Notes: generated by a model from the sequence alone, not told the origin. Counted from the stretch's first letter, positions 31,228-43,606 are shown. The stretch is DNA of 64,000 bases from Campanula takesimana (GCA_026119855.1 JAOWBW010000025.1:1798001-1862000); one strand, 5' to 3'. Program-made: numbers and translations.

Positions 31228-32488
31228 TGTAGACACCCCGCCTTGGACCTCTCACCCCGATTGCATACAAAGTATTTTTATTTAACTTATTTTTGTTGAT
31301 TTATGTTACTTCGGTTAAGTTCCTGACTGATTCCGTTAGTTTTGGACTAAACTGCATAACAGAGCTAACTTTAGAGTCATTTCTGTCATTCTGTCGCTTT
31401 TGGACTCGCGCGCCTCCGGCACTTCTTGTGGGCCGCGCGCGCCTCCCGTTTCAAAGGCGGGACTCGCGCGGTTCCTATTATGGCAGTTATGGATTGCAGC
31501 AGTTTCCCTCCTTTTTCTTGATCACAAACAACCCTTTTTACATCCACATTCATCCCCCCTTTTCTCATTAACTCCCAATCCCAAATTCTAAGCCTTTTCC
31601 CAAAAACTAATATTTCTTTCATTTATTATTTGATTTCTTTTATTTCTTTTATTTTTCTTTATTCATTTATCTTATTTGTGATTGGCCCATTCCATTTCAC
31701 ATGGATGACCAATTTCCCTCCATCATTTCCCTCTCTTTTTACCTATAAAAACCATCATCTTCTACCTTAGAAAGGGACTCCAACCTTGATTCACCAACTA
31801 CACTATACACAAATTCTCCCAACAAGAGTTCTTAGTAACAAAACTCTACACAAATTGTTCTACAACAATTTCATTACAACAACAACACTTTCAAGTCAAG
31901 GTTCCAAGTCCTCTTTCTCAAGGTACAACTCCATTTTCTTCCTTTGTTTTCTTCTTCTTGATGTATGCAATCCCCATTAATGGGACATGACCAACATGAC
32001 TACTTCACATATTGAAGTTAGATAAGGTTATCTCCCTACATTTTAATCTTAACTTTAATCCACCATGTTAATTTCTCTTCATTTCTTAATGTAATTCTTT
32101 AACATTACTTGTTACATGTAATCTTTATCATTAAATAAATAAAACAATTCTATTTTATTTCCCCTTTATTTCCCCTTTTCTTCTCATCACAATTGTTAGC
32201 ACATTTCTATTTAATTAATTGAAGGACATGTAAATATTAGAACACCAATTGTAGCAAGACCCGCGTAAGCGGGGCGGAGTGGGTGTTTAAGTACTTCCCA
32301 CTCCGTCACCTAACCCCCGAACCCTTCTCTCCCGAATCTCTGGTTTTGTACATAAATTAGGCTATTTCTAGGTTTTTCTTATGTTCCTTTAAAAACATAG
32401 GTGTCGACTCTAAACAATCTAAAACAAGTTAGACATCCTAGGATAATTCACCGCTCTAGCCAAGCTGTGGTTTCCCGGGGTATCTACA
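31228..32488 (+). repeat. 5' LTR of element H (1261 bp)
   Basis: It starts TGTAGACACCCCGCC and ends CCCGGGGTATCTACA, directly followed by the PBS, which makes it a 5' LTR. It has a TATA box at 31744-31750 and a CGCGCGC-rich block at 31404-31470 about 280 bp upstream. It is related to but clearly diverged from the LTR of G, and shares its 3' block with J. Confidence 0.93.
31744..31750 (+). promoter_or_regulatory. TATA box in the LTR of H
   Basis: TATAAAA lies in acctataaaaaccatcatc, the same context as in G (29271-29265). Confidence 0.65.
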
Positions 32489-32489
32489 G

Positions 32490-32507
32490 TGGCGACTCCG
32501 CTGGGGA
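32490..32507 (+). promoter_or_regulatory. Primer binding site of H (tRNA-Arg type)
   Basis: The sequence tggcgactccgctgggga begins one base after the LTR. It fits the complement of a plant tRNA-Arg 3' end, the primer type known for Ogre/Tat elements, and contrasts with the initiator tRNA-Met sites of all other elements here. Confidence 0.8.
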
Positions 32508-33453
32508 CTTATTAGAGGGTTAAACTTGCGTTCTTAACTTTTGGTGTTCTTATTACTGTTTTCTGGGCATTCTGGTAAAAAGGGTGGGAAGCGCGCGCCT
32601 CTGGCCTCCTTGGCCTAAAGCGCGCGCGTCCGACCCCAATTACCAGAATCGCCCGTCTTCCTTCTTGTCCTTCAATTCCATGTTTCTGTGCTAACAAATT
32701 ACTGCAGGGGAAAGAATTTTTTATTTAGGGTCAAGGAAATCCCTTGAACCCGCTGATTTACAGGTTGTTACCCAGATGCGGGCGCTTCTGCCCCTCTTTG
32801 TCTACCGCGCGCGCCTTCCTCATAGGCCACCCAATGCGCGCACTTCTGGGCGCATTCCCAGAACAGAACAGTGCACAGAAAACAGAACAGAGCAGAATGA
32901 CAATGTGTGGGCACCGGGCCTGCACAAAACAATTTTTTACTTTCTGTTTATTTTTATCGGTCACACGGGTGATTCGAAAGTTGTAATTATGTCCTTATTT
33001 GTTTTTTTTATTTCTTTTGAAAAAAAAAAATGTTTTGTCACATGTTAGACCTCACACTACATGCACATATTCTTATCAATTGCTCACTATCGAGTCGCAC
33101 AATGTTCAACCCAAACCCGTCGAGGCCCGTCCTAGAAAGTTTCAAGCTCCACCCGACCTTGGCTCTTTCGAAGCGGTAAACCTCAGCCCGTGGCGTAGTT
33201 CATGACTACATGCCGGGGGTGACCTTTGAGCCTCATATTCAAGCCGAGCACAAGCCACACAATTCTAGTCTAGGGTCTAACACTCCGTGACTCAAGTCGG
33301 TTTTCATGTACCGAGATTTCCCTAAACTAATGTCTTCAAATCATACATGCCAATTTGTTGCAATGGACGAAATAATACTCCATCCCCAAAAGTGGCTATC
33401 TTGGACGAAAATAAAAAATCCGTCCCCGTATGTATGATTTACTACATTAATTT
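32508..33453 (+). other. 5' leader of element H, no gene
   Basis: This is non-coding. Two further CpG-rich blocks with CGCGCGC motifs lie at about 32589-32632 and 32775-32820, repeating the theme of the U3 block. An A run of ten bases lies at about 33020. Element B inserted at 33453; aattt (33449-33453 and 42238-42242) is its target duplication. The leader resumes at 42243. Confidence 0.65.
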
Positions 33454-35529
33454 TGTCGCGACCCGAAATATAGGCTCTATTTTATTAGTAATTAAAAGAT
33501 TATTATTTAATTATTTGCTTATTTATTTATTTATTTAAATTATTATTTATTTAAATATTTATGTGTTATAATAATTATGCCTAGCATTTTATTTGGGTCA
33601 TTTGTGTTAGTATAGAAATGTTGGGTCTTAATTGTTAGTTGGGAGTGTAGTTTGTGTGTAGTGTGAGAGAGGGGGCCTAAGTGTAAATCTTTTAAACATT
33701 TTTCATACTCCCTCCCTACTCCCATCACCTCCCTCACCATTCTCTCACTCCACCTCCATTCTTCTCCCAGCAACTTCTCTCTCTCTCTCCTCCCTTGGGT
33801 AAGTTTTTCTTCTCTTTACTTCTCTCTTCATTTACTCCTTCTTCCTCTCATTATTATTCATTTCTTAAAACATGAAACGTGTTTAGATCGTCGCTAGGAT
33901 CGCGTAGAGTCAAAAAGAATTGAAATCCATCAACTTTGAGAAAATTCAAGTAAGTTAGTTTTCCCCCATTTTGATGCTAAATTGTTCATATCATGTTTAG
34001 ATAATGCTTGATGTGTTATATTTGAAGTTTGGTTGGGTTTTGAATTTGTTTGGAATTTATTTTGGATTTTGATCAAAAATGGTGATTTATGAATGTTGGG
34101 TTTGATTCTTGATATTGGTTGATTAGATGTTGTTAAAGGAGTCTTTTTAGACTTATAAGTTGTTTTGGTACATTAGTATATGAGTTGGAAGGTTGGATTT
34201 TGGTTGAATGTGTTTTGGGTTTGAAAATGGAAGAACCCATGTTGTTCTTCCCGATTTCTGGCAATTCAGATCATTGGGCGGCCGCACAAAAATAGATGGG
34301 CGACCGCGCATCTTTCTGAAAGCTTTTGTTCCTGTTTTGAGGCATTTTGGGCGACCGCACAGTCCCTTTTGGGCGGCCGCCCAGAACCCCTGAAAGTTCT
34401 CATTTGTTAAATTTGGGTGAATGAAGGACGCGTTTTGGTCCAAGTCTAGGATGTCCTTCTAGTTGACCTTAGTGAATATTGTAGTACACTTTAGTGATAG
34501 AATTGGGTCCATTGTGATCAAGTTTGTGTTTGAAATTCATTAATCGTTAATTGGGATTTTGGAGCACTTTTATGGTGTATGGTTGGTTCATTTCATCTTC
34601 TTGGTGGTTATTTGGTATGATTCCCTACTTTGGAATCCTTTGTTGTTTATCGTGCTAGTATTTTATTACTTAGCAGTTATTTGAAAGTCCAGCTGGTATT
34701 TGTGGTTGTGTCGGGCGATGTGAGATATTGTGATGGCACCGGCCAAGTCCATTATGGTGTCGACCATTGTTTTGCCCTTATTTTCCTCTTCCAGATTGGC
34801 CTTGGTTGAGACGTTTGGAGCATGACTTTGTGGCATGGCTTCAGCCCTTTGTGGCACATTATTTTGTTATTGGTTCCGGTACCGGGGTTTTCTCTTCGGC
34901 TTTCATGCTATTATGAAGATGGTGGTTTGTTGATTATTGAAGCTGCGCAGCGATCCTTTATTTGGATGTTCCGGTTTGGAAAACCTTGGCTATATCCTTT
35001 GTTATGTGTTTATTTCCGCTGCTATCTGTTATGTGATAAACGCTATGTGCTATGTGATATTTATTATTGTTTATTGTATATTGCATCATAGCATGTCATG
35101 TAGTTGCATTAGTAACTTATTGAGATTTATCTCACCCCTTTTCTTTTTATCTTTGTTTTTCCTTAACCCCCCCCCCAGGTGCTAAGGATTAGTCTCGCTG
35201 ATCACGAGAAAGAGGACGTCGAGTGTGGATCCATTCTTTTGGGGAATGTTGTATAGGTTGGTTTACATTATATAAATGTGTAACCTTTTGGGGTATTTGT
35301 ACCAAACAATGACGTCGTTAAGAATTTTATATTTGTATTTTATTGAGCATAAACTTGTGGAAGTTTATGATAGTTGTAATTGGTTTTTGTCAATCTTGGT
35401 TTTGTAGAACTTTGGATTATCACCTTTTGGTATTAAATGGAATTTTTAACCTTGGTATTTCATAGTTTTGGTTTTAGAGTCGACGTCCAGCTCGCGGTCC
35501 CGGGGCCCGCGGGGTCCGGGGTCGCGACA
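33454..35529 (+). repeat. 5' LTR of element B (2076 bp)
   Basis: It starts TGTCGCGACCCGAAAT and ends GGGGTCGCGACA; these ends are themselves inverted copies over about ten bases. It has four TGGGCGRYCGC-type palindromes at 34272-34385. It is homologous to the LTRs of A. Confidence 0.95.
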
Positions 35530-35531
35530 GT

Positions 35532-35543
35532 TGGTATCAGAGC
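35532..35543 (+). promoter_or_regulatory. Primer binding site of element B (initiator tRNA-Met)
   Basis: TGGTATCAGAGC starts two bases after the LTR, exactly as in A. Confidence 0.95.
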
Positions 35544-35650
35544 TATGGCATTAGCTCTATGTATAAGTCTAGGTGGGTTAGTATGACCTAGGTGGGTAGT
35601 AGTGTGCGGAGTGATTAACGGTTGATGTTTTATATAGGTAATTGTTCTCA

Positions 35651-38600
35651 ATGTCTGGAAGAAGAAACAGAGGAGGTACTAGTTGAGCCCAGAATCAGAA
35701 TGATACAAGAGAAGAAGCACGTGCCATGTTCCAAGGCATGTTCGAGGCGGCCATGAAGGCCCTACATGATCAAGGTCCGAGGGTAGAACAAGCACCACCC
35801 CGCTTTGGATTGGAGCAATTTCTGAAGTTGAAACCGGTTGAATTCAATGGGGAACCCGATGTAAGGAAAGCTGAGTTGTGGATTGAGTCTATGGAGAAGA
35901 TTTATGATGTATTTGGGTGTTCGGATGAGGACAAGGTCCGGTTTGCGGCTTACAAGCTTGTGGGAGCCGCCGAGCATTGGTGGAAAGGTATTAAAGCTAC
36001 TTGGGATGATACTCGAACGGTGTATGCGTGGGAGTTGTTTGTGCGCAAATTCAAGGAGCATTTCATTCCGGTTGTTGATCAAAACCGAAAGGAGATCGAG
36101 CTACTCAACCTGGAGCAAGGTGTGTTGTCTATAGCACAATACTCGGCTAAGTTCATAGAATTAGCCCGGTATTGCGACTATTTGGTGAGAACCGAGGAAC
36201 AAAAGGCTATGAGACTTATTCGGGGATTGAAGACCTCCATCCGTACTCAACTGATTGCTCAACGGATTGTGACATTCCAAGATGCGGTGGACCGAGCCTA
36301 TCTTATAGAGCAAGATATTGGGGAGCATAAAAGGAAGACCGAGGTGGCTAACCCGAGTAAGCAAGGAGCTCAAGGCAAGCCACAACACCGTTCCGATAAT
36401 CGAGGTAACTTTGGGGGACAATCTCAGTCCCGAGGGAAACAAAACCCAAGGAAACCCGGGTACCACTTCCGGGAACCAAGGGGCCAAATTAGGAGGCTTT
36501 GTTCGTATTGTCAAAAGGAAGGTCATTCTGAAGACCGTTGTTGGAAGAAACAGGGAAGGTGTACCAATTGTGGTCAAATGGGTCATTTTGCAAGGGATTG
36601 TCCGAGGAATAGAATTCAACCATCGGGGGTAGGAGCTGGGGCTCCTCAGGGTCAGAAAAGGGACGCTGCGGGAAAGCCCAAAGTCCAAGGGAAAGTGTTT
36701 GAAATGAATCAACAACAAGCCACAGATGATCCTACAGTTATTAGAGGTATTATTTCTATATCTAATGTGAGCGCACGAGCATTAGTAGATCCAGGATCAT
36801 CTCATTCATACATTTCTGTGCAATTTGCTTCCATGTTAAATGCTGCATTCGAGTCTTTACCGTACGTGCTAGAGGTGTCGACCCCTATAGGAGAGTGCTT
36901 GATTGCTGATCGAGTCCTTCGTGCTTGTGATGTGGTTATTTGTGGTCGAGTCCTTTGTGCGGATTTGGTAGTTCTTCCTATCCAAGACTTTGATGTCATT
37001 TTGGGTATGGATTGGTTGAGCAAGTTTCATGCGTCCGTTGATTGCCGTAAGAAAACTGTTACTTTTTCTATTCCCGATGTGCCTAAGTTTGTTTTTGAGG
37101 CTAGTCCTCTGAGTAGAAAGGTTCGCTTAATTTCTTATTTGAAAGCGAGAAAATTATTGCATAGTGGTTGTGAAGGGTATTTGGCTAGTGTTCTTGATAC
37201 TAGGAAGGAATTCCCCAGTTTTGATAGTGTTCAGGTAGTTCGGGAATTTCCCGATGTTTTCTCTACCGAGTATGATATGCCTCCCGATCGTGAGATAGAG
37301 TTTTGTATAGATCTTCTGCCGGGTACGGCTCCAATTTCGAAAGCACCTTATAGGTTAGCTCCCGCTGAGTTGAAGGAATTAAAGGTTCAGTTGCAAGAGT
37401 TGCTTGACCGAGGGTTTATCCGCCCTAGCGTTTCCCCGTGGGGAGCACCGGTTTTGTTTGTGCAGAAGAAAGATGGTTCGTTGAGATTGTGTATAGATTA
37501 CCGGAAGTTGAATCAGGTTACGGTGAAGAACAAGTATCCTCTACCTCACATCGATGATTTGTTTGATCAGCTTCAAGGGTCCGTGGTTTTCTCTAAGCTT
37601 GATTTGAGGAGTGGGTACCATCAGTTGAAGGTTCGATCGGAAGATATTCCGAAGACTGCTTTTCGCACTCGGTATGGTCATTATGAGTTCTTGGTTATGC
37701 CGTTTGGGTTGACTAACGCGCCGGCCGTATTTATGGATTTGATGAACCGGATTTTCCATCCCTATCTTGATTCGTTCGTGGTAGTCTTCATCGACGACAT
37801 TCTTGTTTATTCGAAATCTCGAGATGAGCATGAGCAGCACTTGAGGACAGTTTTATCCGTTCTTGCGAGGGAGAAATTATTTGCGAAGTTCAGTAAATGC
37901 GAATTTTGGCTCGAGAAGGTGTCATTTCTGGGTCATGTGATTTCTAAAGATGGGATTTCGGTGGATCCTTCAAAGATTGAGGCTATAGTGGATTGGAAGA
38001 GACCCGAACCAGTGACAGAGATTAGAAGCTTTCTTGGTTTAGCCGGGTATTACCGAAGGTTTATTGAAGGGTTTTCGAGGATTGCTACTCCGATGACTCA
38101 GTTAATCTGGAAGAATGTTCCGTTTGTGTGGACCGAGAAATGTGACAAGAGTTTCGAGGAATTGAAGAAGAGGTTGACTACCGCACCGATCTTGAGTTTG
38201 CCTAATGGGAGCGATGGCCTAGTGATTTATAGTGATGCTTCGAAAGAGGGTTTGGGTTGTGTGTTGATGCAGAATGGGAAAGTGATTGCGTATGCTTCGA
38301 GGAAGTTGACCCCTAGTGAACAGAATTACCCGACTCATGATATGGAGTTAGCGGCTATTGTATTTGAGTTGCACAAATGGAAGCACTACCTTTATGGGGC
38401 GAAGTTTGAAATTTTTACCGATCACAAGAGTTTGAAGTACCTATTCTCTCAGAAGGAATTGAATAATAGGCAGCGCCGATGGATGGAATTGTTGAAGGAT
38501 TATGATTGTGCGATTTCTTATCATCCGGGAAAGGCGAATGTGGTAGCCGATGCGATTAGTAGAAAGTCTTATGTGGCTTCGATGATGGTCCGTGAATGGA

Positions 38601-40109
38601 AAATGCTAGAGGATGTTCGAGATTGGTTTCCTCGTTAATCGAGACATGGGGCTATTTTTGCGAATATTAGGGTGTCTCCGACCCTAATTCAGAGAATAAA
38701 GGAAGCTCAGAATGAGGATCCCGAGTTGGTGAAAATAATGGGTAAATTGAAGGAAAAGAATTTCGAGGATTTTTCAGTGAGTTCGAGTGGAGTGTTGACT
38801 TTCCGTGGTCGTTTGTGTGTTCCGGATGTTGATGGAATTAAACAGAGAGTTCTTGATGAGGGTCACAAATCGAGGTATACTATTCATCCGGGTAGTACGA
38901 AGATGTATCAAGATTTGAAGCAGCAATTTTGGTGGGTTAATATGAAAAGGGAAATAGCCGAGTATGTATCGAGGTGTTTAACGTGTCAGCAGGTCAAAGC
39001 CGAGCATCAGAGACCCGCGGGATTGCTTCAGCCGTTAGAGATTCCCGAGTGGAAATGGGAGCATGTGACTATGGATTTTGTTACGGGACTGCCTCGTACC
39101 CGTAGGAAGTTTGACAGTGTTTGGGTAATAGTGGATAGATTGACCAGAGTGCCCATTTCTTGCCTATTGGTATCAGATATTCGATGGAGAAGCTTGCGAC
39201 CCTTTATATTGATGAGATTGTTAGATTGCATGGGGTTCCGGTTAGCATTGTGTCAGATCGAGACCCGAGGTTTACTTCTAGATTCTGGAAGGCATTTCAG
39301 GAAGCTTTGGGTACAGATTTGCGATTCAGTACTGCTTTTCATCCTCAGACCGATGGTCAATCCGAGAGGACAATTCAGATTTGGAGGATATGTTGCGAGC
39401 GTGTGCGATAGACTTTTCTGATTCTTGGGATTCGCACCTACCGTTAGTGGAATTCTCTTACAACAACAGTTATCAGGCTAGTATCGAGATGGCACCGTTT
39501 GAGGCCTTGTATGGAAGGAAATGTAGATCGCCTATTTGTTGGGATGAGGTTGGTGAAGCGAAAGTTTTGGGTATTGATTTGCTTCGGGATTCGGTTGAGA
39601 AAGTTAAAGTTATCCGGGATAGATTGAAGACAGCCCAGAGTCGACATAAGAGCTACGCAGATAACCGAAGGCGAGATCTTAATTTTCAGATTGGTGATTG
39701 GGTGTTTTTGAAGGTATCTCCAAAGGTGGGTATTCGTAGGTTTGGGAAGAAAGGCAAGTTGGCTCCGAGGTTTATTGGTCCGTTTGAGATTTTGGGAAAG
39801 GTTGGACTTCTTGCGTATCGTCTTGCGTTACCGTCATCCTTAGACCGGTTGCACAATGTTTTTCACGTTTCTATGCTTCGGAAGTATGTCCATGATCCAT
39901 CTCACGTGTTACCAAGGGTACCGGAGGATATTGAGCCCGATATGACTTATGAGGAACGACCGGTTCGGATCTTAGATTCTAAAGTCCAAGAGTTGAGGAG
40001 TAAATGTATTTCATTGGTTCGAGTCCTTTGGAGAAATCATAACATCGAGGAATCAACGTGGGAGCTTCGTGGCGAGATCGAGAGGAAATTTCCGTGGCTT
40101 TTTGTTTAA
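35651..40109 (+). pseudogene. gag-pol: Broken gag-pol of element B
   Basis: The domain layout is as in A, beginning at MSGRRNRGG (35651). There are four lesions: TGA at 35684-35686 (codon 12); TAA at 38636-38638, between RNase H and integrase; a 1-bp loss near 39146 (gaccagagtg against gaccaagagtg in A); and a 1-bp loss near 39380 (cagatttgg against cagattttgg). A long open stretch from 35726 to 38638 still encodes gag, two CCHC knuckles, protease, RT (FIDDILVYS) and RNase H. The integrase HHCC finger, DDE residues and the C-terminal chromodomain are recognisable in separate frames up to 40109. The gag-RT part could in principle be translated from an internal Met (35726), but integrase could not be made. 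Confidence 0.95.
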
Positions 40110-40141
40110 GGTGAGTCTCGTTAAAATTCGGGTCGAATTTT

Positions 40142-40158
40142 CTTTAAGGGGGAGTGAA
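40142..40158 (+). promoter_or_regulatory. Polypurine tract of element B
   Basis: ctttaagggggagtgaa lies immediately before the 3' LTR and is identical to the tract of A. Confidence 0.9.
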
Positions 40159-42237
40159 TGTCGCGACCCGAAATATAGGCTCTATTTTATTAGTAATTAA
40201 ATGATTATTATTTAATTATTTGCTTATTTATTTATTTATTTATTTAAATTATTATTTATTTAAATATTTATGTGTTATAATAATTATGCCTAGCATTTTA
40301 TTTGGGTCATTTGTGTTAGTATAGAAATGTTGGGTCTTAATTGTTAGTTGGGAGTGTAGTTTGTGTGTAGTGTGAGAGAGGGGGCCTAAGTGTAAATCTT
40401 TTAAACATTTTTCATACTCCCTCCCTACTCCCCTCACCTCCCTCACCATTCTCTCACTCCACCTCCATTCTTCTCCCAGCAACTTCTCTCTCTCTCTCCT
40501 CCCTTGGGTAAGTTTTTCTTCTCTTTACTTCTCTCTTCATTTACTCCTTCTTCCTCTCATTATTATTCATTTCTTAAAACATGAAACGTGTTTAGATCGT
40601 CGCTAGGATCGCGTAGAGTAAAAAAGAATCGAAATCCATCAACTTTGAGAAAATTCAAGTAAGTTAGTTTTCCCCCATTTTGATGCTAAATTGTTCATAT
40701 CATGTTTAGATAATGCTTGATGTGTTATATTTGAAGTTTGGTTGGGTTTTGAATTTGTTTGGAATTTATTTTGGATTTTGATCAAAAATGGTGATTTATG
40801 AATGTTGGGTTTGATTCTTGATATTGGTTGATTAGATGTTGTTAAAGGAGTCTTTTTAGACTTATAAGTTGTTTTGGTACATTAGTATATGAGTTGGAAG
40901 GTTGGATTTTGGTTGAATGTGTTTTGGGTTTGAAAATGGAAGAACCCATGTTGTTCTTCCCGATTTCTGGCAATTCAGATCATTGGGCGGCCGCACAAAA
41001 ATAGATGGGCGACCGCGCATCTTTCTGAAAGCTTTTGTTCCTGTTTTGAGGCATTTTGGGCGACCGCACAGTCCCTTTTGGGCGGCCGCCCAGAACCCCT
41101 GAAAGTTCTCATTTGTTAAATTTGGGTGAATGAAGGACGCGTTTTGGTCCAAGTCTAGGATGTCCTTCTAGTTGACCTTAGTGAATATTGTAGTACACTT
41201 TAGTGATAGAATTGGGTCCATTGTGATCAAGTTTGTGTTTGAAATTCATTAATCGTTAATTGGGATTTTGGAGCACTTTTATGGTGTATGGTTGGTTCAT
41301 TTCATCTTCTTGGTGGTTATTTGGTATGATTCCCTACTTTGGAATCCTTTGTTGTTTATCGTGCTAATATTTTATTACTTAGCAGTTATTTGAAAGTCCA
41401 GCTGGTATTTGTGGTTGTGTCGGGCGATGTGAGATATTGTGATGGCACCGGCCAAGTCCATTATGGTGTCGACCATTGTTTTGCCCTTATTTTCCTCTTC
41501 CAGATTGGCCTTGGTTGAGACGTTTGGAGCATGACTTTGTGGCATGGCTTTCGCCCTTTGTGGCACATTATTTTGTTATTGGTTCCGGTACCGGGGTTTT
41601 CTCTTCGGCTTTCATGCTATTATGAAGATGATGGTTTGTTGATTATTGAAGCTGCGCAGCGATCCTTTATTTGGATGTTCCGGTTTGGAAAACCTTGGCT
41701 ATATCCTTTGTTATGTGTTTATTTCCGCTGCTATCTGTTATGTGATAAACGCTATGTGCTATGTGATATTTATTATTGTTTATTGTATATTGCATCATAG
41801 CATATCATGTAGTTGCATTAGTAACTTATTGAGATTTATCTCACCCCTTTTCTTTTTATCTTTGTTTTTCCTTAACCCCCCCCCAGGTGCTAAGGATTAG
41901 TCTCGCTGATCACGAGAAAGAGGACGTCGAGTGTGGATCCATTCTTTTGGGGAAAGTTGTATAGGTTGGTTTACATTATATAAATGTGTAACCTTTTGGG
42001 GTATATGTACCAAACAATGACGTCGTTAAGAATTTTATATTTGTATTTTATTGAGCATAAACTTGTGGAAGTTTATGATAGTTGTAATTGGTTTTTGTCA
42101 ATCTTGGTTTTGTAGAACTTTGGATTATCACATTTTGGTATTAAATGGAATTTTTAACCTTGGTATTTCATAGTTTTGGTTTTAGAGTCGACGTCCAGCT
42201 CGCGGTCCCGGGGCCCGCGGGGTCCTGGGTCGCGACA
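40159..42237 (+). repeat. 3' LTR of element B (2079 bp)
   Basis: It is nearly identical to 33454-35529; differences include one extra 4-bp unit in a ttta repeat near the start and scattered substitutions. The palindrome array is at about 40981-41093. Confidence 0.95.
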
Positions 42238-42514
42238 AATTTAGTTTAATCCCGTCACATGTAGGTATCACAAGCGTGGTGGAATCCGATGAGTATATGG
42301 GACCGCGAGATGGTCTATATACTAGTGTGACGATTCCACTATTTTCCTAGAAACCCAAAAAGGACCACGTCCTTCCGACTTTGTAAAGAAAAAAAAAAGA
42401 GTCGTTTTTCCTTATGTGGTTGAGTCTTTTTCTTTGTTTGTGGGTTAATTCATTTTATCCAAAAGGTGTTTGTGGGGCCAATCTAAGATCAACCGTTCTC
42501 TTTCAATAGGTCCA

Positions 42515-43144
42515 ATGGCTTCCAACGGCAACAACAACAACGGTGGAAATGATTTCGTGTCCAACGAAGGGTTACTCAACATAATGAAATCAATGGGGGA
42601 ACAAATGGATAGGATTGTCGAGGATGCCCGCCGTAAAGACAATTTGTGGCAAGCCCGTTTCGATAGCGACAAGAGGATTCACAAAGAAGAGGTTTCCGAA
42701 CTCAAGGCCCGTCTTGATCATGAAAGAAGAATTCACAAGGAAGAGGTTTCCGAACTCAAAGCCCGTTTGCAAGAGCTCACCGACAGCAAAGCAAAGTTCA
42801 ATGATAAAGCATGCTCAAGTGGCCCGACCCTCAAAAGCTACAAAGGTACCACCAACAACCGAGTTTTCACTCCTCTCCTAGGAGTAACCCAAGCCGAGGC
42901 ATTTGAAAATTTGGTGGCAAGTGGGAAGGTCAAACCTTTGGAAGGGTACAAGCCGAAGGCGATACTGAAGAATCAGGCACATAGTGAATGGTGCGGCTAC
43001 CACAAGCATAGTGGCCACACTACCGAAGGGTGCTTCCTTCTCCGAAACATCATCCAAGATTTGATCGACAACGACGAATTTACTGTGGGTGAAGAGCAAC
43101 CTTTAGAGAGTGCCAACATGCAAGAACTCATCAAAGAAGAATGA
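42515..43144 (+). CDS. gag: Short gag-like ORF of element H (about 209 aa)
   Basis: It encodes a small protein with a polar Asn/Gly-rich start (MASNGNNNNGG), then a predicted coiled coil containing two near-identical copies of RIHKEEVSELKARL, then a Cys/His segment CGYHKHSGHTTEGC followed by RNIIQDLIDNDEF. That segment resembles the C-terminal gag zinc-binding motif of Tat/Ogre and Athila gag. An upstream in-frame Met at 42470 exists, but the ATG at 42515 begins the better gag-like N terminus. It is much shorter than usual Tat gag, and the central capsid region appears to be missing. No pol frame follows. It may still bind RNA or assemble with an autonomous partner's gag (inference). Confidence 0.7.
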   Translation: MASNGNNNNGGNDFVSNEGLLNIMKSMGEQMDRIVEDARRKDNLWQARFDSDKRIHKEEVSELKARLDHERRIHKEEVSELKARLQELTDSKAKFNDKACSSGPTLKSYKGTTNNRVFTPLLGVTQAEAFENLVASGKVKPLEGYKPKAILKNQAHSEWCGYHKHSGHTTEGCFLLRNIIQDLIDNDEFTVGEEQPLESANMQELIKEE

Positions 43145-43565
43145 TTTGGTTTCGAAATGGGGTTTCTACAAGAAATCATGCCACAAGGAGACTACAACGA
43201 CAATGGGGACTACAACAACAATCTCTGTTTCTCTTTCTCTACCTAGTAATAGGAATTAAAAAAAAAAAAAAAAAAAAGAGTCAAAAGTCCTCTAATGTGT
43301 GCATTAATGTTTTCTCTCGTCCAATGTTAAATTTTGAGTCAATCATTAAATAAAAGTCGTTCTCGTCCTCATACACTCTTCCAAGTTGTTCAATCTAATT
43401 CTTGGCAAAATGATGAAAAGATGTCTAAACAAGTTTTAGAACGAAGGCCATCGCTTGAACGCCTAGGGGCTAAACATCGTGACGAAGGCAACGACATCAA
43501 AAACAACGGCGAATCCAAGACATCAAGCATGGAGAAAAATCAAGCAAAGTTTTCAAAGGGGGATC

Positions 43566-43606
<41 letters not shown>

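Larger units (their letters stand above)
33454..42237 (+). mobile_element. Element B: Tekay/Del-like gypsy chromovirus, inactivated (8.8 kb)
   Basis: It is complete in structure: 5' LTR (33454-35529), PBS (35532-35543), gag-pol (35651-40109, broken), polypurine tract (40142-40158) and 3' LTR (40159-42237), with perfect target duplications aattt. It belongs to the same family as A, in the opposite orientation. The LTRs differ by roughly 15 substitutions by eye (about 0.7%), fewer than in A, although the coding region is broken. Confidence 0.95.

Noticed and set aside
28549..32488. G and H read as one element with inverted terminal LTRs
   Set aside because: Both LTRs are Tat-type but differ at many sites, G has a PPT and H a PBS next to its LTR, and the internal sequence of G belongs to the 3' region. 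Two nested insertions explain it better.
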